Of a stretch of 50,070 nucleotides of DNA, positions 48,460-50,070 are shown piece by piece. The first letter of the stretch is position 1. Each line of letters opens with the position of its first letter. Source of the stretch: Deltaproteobacteria bacterium (lineage in GTDB: Bacteria > Myxococcota > UBA796 > SXON01); NCBI GenBank assembly GCA_947483545.1, contig CANKNP010000001.1, forward strand, positions 1 through 50,070. The letters are read 5' to 3'. The translations under genes were made by a program, and so were the position numbers. The notes under the pieces were generated by a model. The model ran no database searches. It was not told the origin of the DNA and saw nothing but the letters and a program-made list of their open reading frames with translations.

Positions 48460-50070
48460 ATGCAAATTACCGCCCTCCCAACCGCACGAACCGATCTCCG
48501 GCGCCTGATGGTCTTCGAGCCCGGTCAGGCCCCCCGGGAGGTGTTGGAGCCTGCGTCGGCGAGCGGGGGCGTGGCGTTGGATCCTCCGTCGGGCGGCGTC
48601 TTCTCTGCGTGCAGCCGCGAGGGCGAACGCCTCTCGCTTGGGGCGCCGCTCCCGCGTCCACTCGCCGCGCTGGCACCGCCGGTGGAGGTGGTGCTCGGGC
48701 TGGCCGAGCGCGTGCTGCTCGATCTCGGGACCGTACACGACGCAGGCGCGAGCCACGGCGCGCTGGAGATCGGCGGCTGGGGCTTTGACGCCGCGGGGGC
48801 CTTTACGATCCGTCCCAGCGTCGAGGGGCCGGGGGTGCTGGGGCACCCGCAGGAGGCCGATGTGCAGGCCGTCGGCCAGATCGTCGGCGCGCTCGCCCCT
48901 GCTGAGATCCGCCTGCGGTATTGGCTCCGAGGCGCGGGCGTTGACGGCGGTCGGGTCGCGTTCCAACACGCTCGGGCTGCGCGTCAGGCGCTGCTCGCGG
49001 TCATCGGGCGCGGGGGCGTGGAGGCGGCGCTGCAACGGTGGCTCGTGGGTATCGGTGGGACGCTTCCAGGGCCGCGGGAGCGCGGGGCGCCCCGTCGGGA
49101 GCTCCGCGCAGCCGGTTCGCCGGGGGCGACGTTGCCGCCGGGCCCGAAGAGCGCCGGGGGAAGGGATGAGGACGCGCGGCGGTGGGTCGAGCGCGAGTTG
49201 GCGCGCCTGCGCGAGCAGGAGGGCGGCAAGGTGGCCGACCAGCTCGCGGAGCAGCGCGCGGGCATCGATCGTCTTCGGATTCGCGTGCGCCAGGGCCAGG
49301 AGGTCGCCCGCGCCCAGTTGACGATCGCGCCCCGCGTCGAGGACCGGCAGGCGATCCAGGTGCTGCCCGGCGCCGGGCGCACGTTGGGGCTTCGGGTCGC
49401 TACCCCAGGGTTGGACATCGCCAGCATCGTGGAGATCGTGCCCGAGGCCGCCAAGGAGCGGTGGGCCCAGGCCGGGATGCGGTTCGCTCCGCCGCTCGAG
49501 TCCGAGCCGCCCAAGCCCCCCGCCCCGACCATCACCCAGCCTCCCACCTCGACGATCCCCGCCGCCGCCGACCTGCCCGGGTGGTCGGCCTCCGCCGTGC
49601 CGGCCTCCTTCGCCTCGCTCCCCCTGCGGCCCGACTCCGCAGCGGCGGCCCTCGCCCCCGCCGAGGCGCCCAACCCCGCCCCCGCCCCGACCCCCGACGT
49701 GCTCCCCGCCGACCCCGCGGCGCTCGCGCCCGCCGGGCCCCCCGAGCCGTTCGCCGCGCTTGAGCCCTCCCATCCCATCGCCCCCGCCGAGCCCGCTGCT
49801 GTCGAGCCCGCTGGCGACGATCCCCCCGTGGTCGAACCCGCTGTGATCGAGCCCGCCGCGGTCGAGCCCGCCGCGGTCGAGCCCGCCGCGGTCGAGCCCG
49901 CCGCGGTCGAGCCCGCCGCGGTCGAGCCCGCCGCGCTCACGGAGCCGGTTGCTCGCACGCCGTCCGACGCGCTCCAGGCGCCCGTTGCCCGCACCCCGTC
50001 CGACGCGCTCCGGGAGCCCGCCGCTCCCACCCCGTCCGACGTGCTCCAGGAGGTCCCGCCCGCCGTCCCC
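48460..50070 (+). CDS. Long protein with kinase-lobe-like N-terminus and Pro/Ala/Glu-rich repeat tail, 3' truncated
   Basis: The frame from ATG 48460 stays open for 537 codons to the window end. Residues 1-200 include a stretch (LDLGTVHDAGASHGALEIGG then WGFDAAGAFTIRP) recalling the catalytic-loop region of a Ser/Thr kinase C-lobe, but with no HRD, DFG or Lys that I can confirm; it could be a pseudokinase. A charged region with a coiled stretch (EARRWVERELARLREQEGGK) follows. From residue 345 the chain is low-complexity Pro/Ala, with VEPAA units and then three TPSD(A/V)L units. A signal peptide is absent. The opposite strand is also open here, so the strand call rests on codon sense and the downstream repeats. 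Confidence 0.6.
   Translation, partial: MQITALPTARTDLRRLMVFEPGQAPREVLEPASASGGVALDPPSGGVFSACSREGERLSLGAPLPRPLAALAPPVEVVLGLAERVLLDLGTVHDAGASHGALEIGGWGFDAAGAFTIRPSVEGPGVLGHPQEADVQAVGQIVGALAPAEIRLRYWLRGAGVDGGRVAFQHARAARQALLAVIGRGGVEAALQRWLVGIGGTLPGPRERGAPRRELRAAGSPGATLPPGPKSAGGRDEDARRWVERELARLREQEGGKVADQLAEQRAGIDRLRIRVRQGQEVARAQLTIAPRVEDRQAIQVLPGAGRTLGLRVATPGLDIASIVEIVPEAAKERWAQAGMRFAPPLESEPPKPPAPTITQPPTSTIPAAADLPGWSASAVPASFASLPLRPDSAAAALAPAEAPNPAPAPTPDVLPADPAALAPAGPPEPFAALEPSHPIAPAEPAAVEPAGDDPPVVEPAVIEPAAVEPAAVEPAAVEPAAVEPAAVEPAALTEPVARTPSDALQAPVARTPSDALREPAAPTPSDVLQEVPPAVP
49846..49935 (+). repeat. 15-base tandem repeat coding for VEPAA
   Basis: Five perfect copies of GTCGAGCCCGCCGCG run from 49861 to 49935, preceded by one near-copy starting ATC (49846-49860). 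They encode VEPAA pentapeptides in the Pro/Ala-rich tail of the last gene. A 36-base repeat encoding PVARTPSDAL-type units follows. Such perfect copies are prone to slippage, so copy number may vary between isolates. Confidence 0.9.

Noticed and set aside
48448..49773. Open frame of 441 codons on the minus strand near the window end
   Set aside because: Its product is Gly/Arg-rich low complexity. The plus-strand frame from ATG 48460 is longer, has natural amino-acid composition in its first 330 residues and contains in-frame VEPAA repeats.
49846..50070. Short regular repeats as a CRISPR array
   Set aside because: Units are 15 and 36 bases, directly adjacent without spacers, and stay in frame within a coding sequence.

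Overview
The window is GC-rich, gene-dense bacterial DNA. It looks like a chromosome of a myxobacterium-like organism (Myxococcota or Bradymonadota, the former Deltaproteobacteria). The hints are a MopE-type metal-binding repeat lipoprotein, an FG-GAP repeat surface protein, many small lipoproteins and secreted proteins of unknown function, a sigma-54 activator, frequent GTG/TTG starts, and many 4-base stop/start overlaps. This is inference from gene content; no rRNA or other marker gene is present. I saw no tRNA, rRNA, CRISPR array, phage or complete insertion sequence.

Layout. 1-3.5 kb: end of an FG-GAP protein, then a secreted helical-repeat protein and a FAD oxidoreductase, translationally coupled. 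3.6-8.9 kb: a pirin and a complete pstS-pstC-pstA-pstB-phoU phosphate uptake operon, with a clear tandem Pho box (four 7-base units at 11-base period) upstream of pstS. 9-19.5 kb: an asparagine-synthetase-like enzyme lacking the catalytic Cys2, a GNAT acetyltransferase, a GT4 glycosyltransferase, a nucleotidyltransferase-like protein, a GT2 synthase, a GT87-like membrane protein and a SWIM-SNF2 helicase. 19.5-28 kb: a secreted ferritin-like protein, a UvrD-type helicase, an RDD protein, an RlmL-like RNA methyltransferase, a TIGR01777 epimerase, two paralogous small membrane proteins and a YqiA-like hydrolase. 28-35.5 kb: mostly unknown secreted or lipoprotein genes, a four-repeat coiled protein and an orphan receiver domain. 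35.5-42 kb: a DEAD-box helicase, the MopE-like lipoprotein coupled to an isochorismatase, an esterase lipoprotein, a gutted amine oxidase remnant, a Uma2 protein and a sterol desaturase-like enzyme.

42-47 kb is the most coherent functional block. Six co-directional genes (rhodanese, TauE/SafE exporter, two YeeE/YedE halves, universal stress protein, ETHE1-like persulfide dioxygenase) lie downstream of a consensus sigma-54 promoter. The divergent neighbour is a PAS/AAA+/Fis activator whose sensor domain carries a CX5C pair, and palindromic candidate activator sites lie about 65-105 bases upstream of the -24 element. Together this reads as a sulfane-sulfur/thiosulfate uptake and detoxification module under a FisR-like switch. 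The window ends with an HtrA-type protease, a repeat-rich intergenic region, and the 5' part of a long protein with a kinase-lobe-like N-terminus and a Pro/Ala/Glu-rich repeat tail that runs off the end.

Non-coding structure worth noting: a 216-base intergenic element with inverted terminal repeats (a related end occurs again beside the Uma2 gene), a 74-base nested palindrome near 26.5 kb, a string of hairpins near 23.7-23.9 kb, and a 23-base tandem repeat that contains the stop codon of the HtrA gene.
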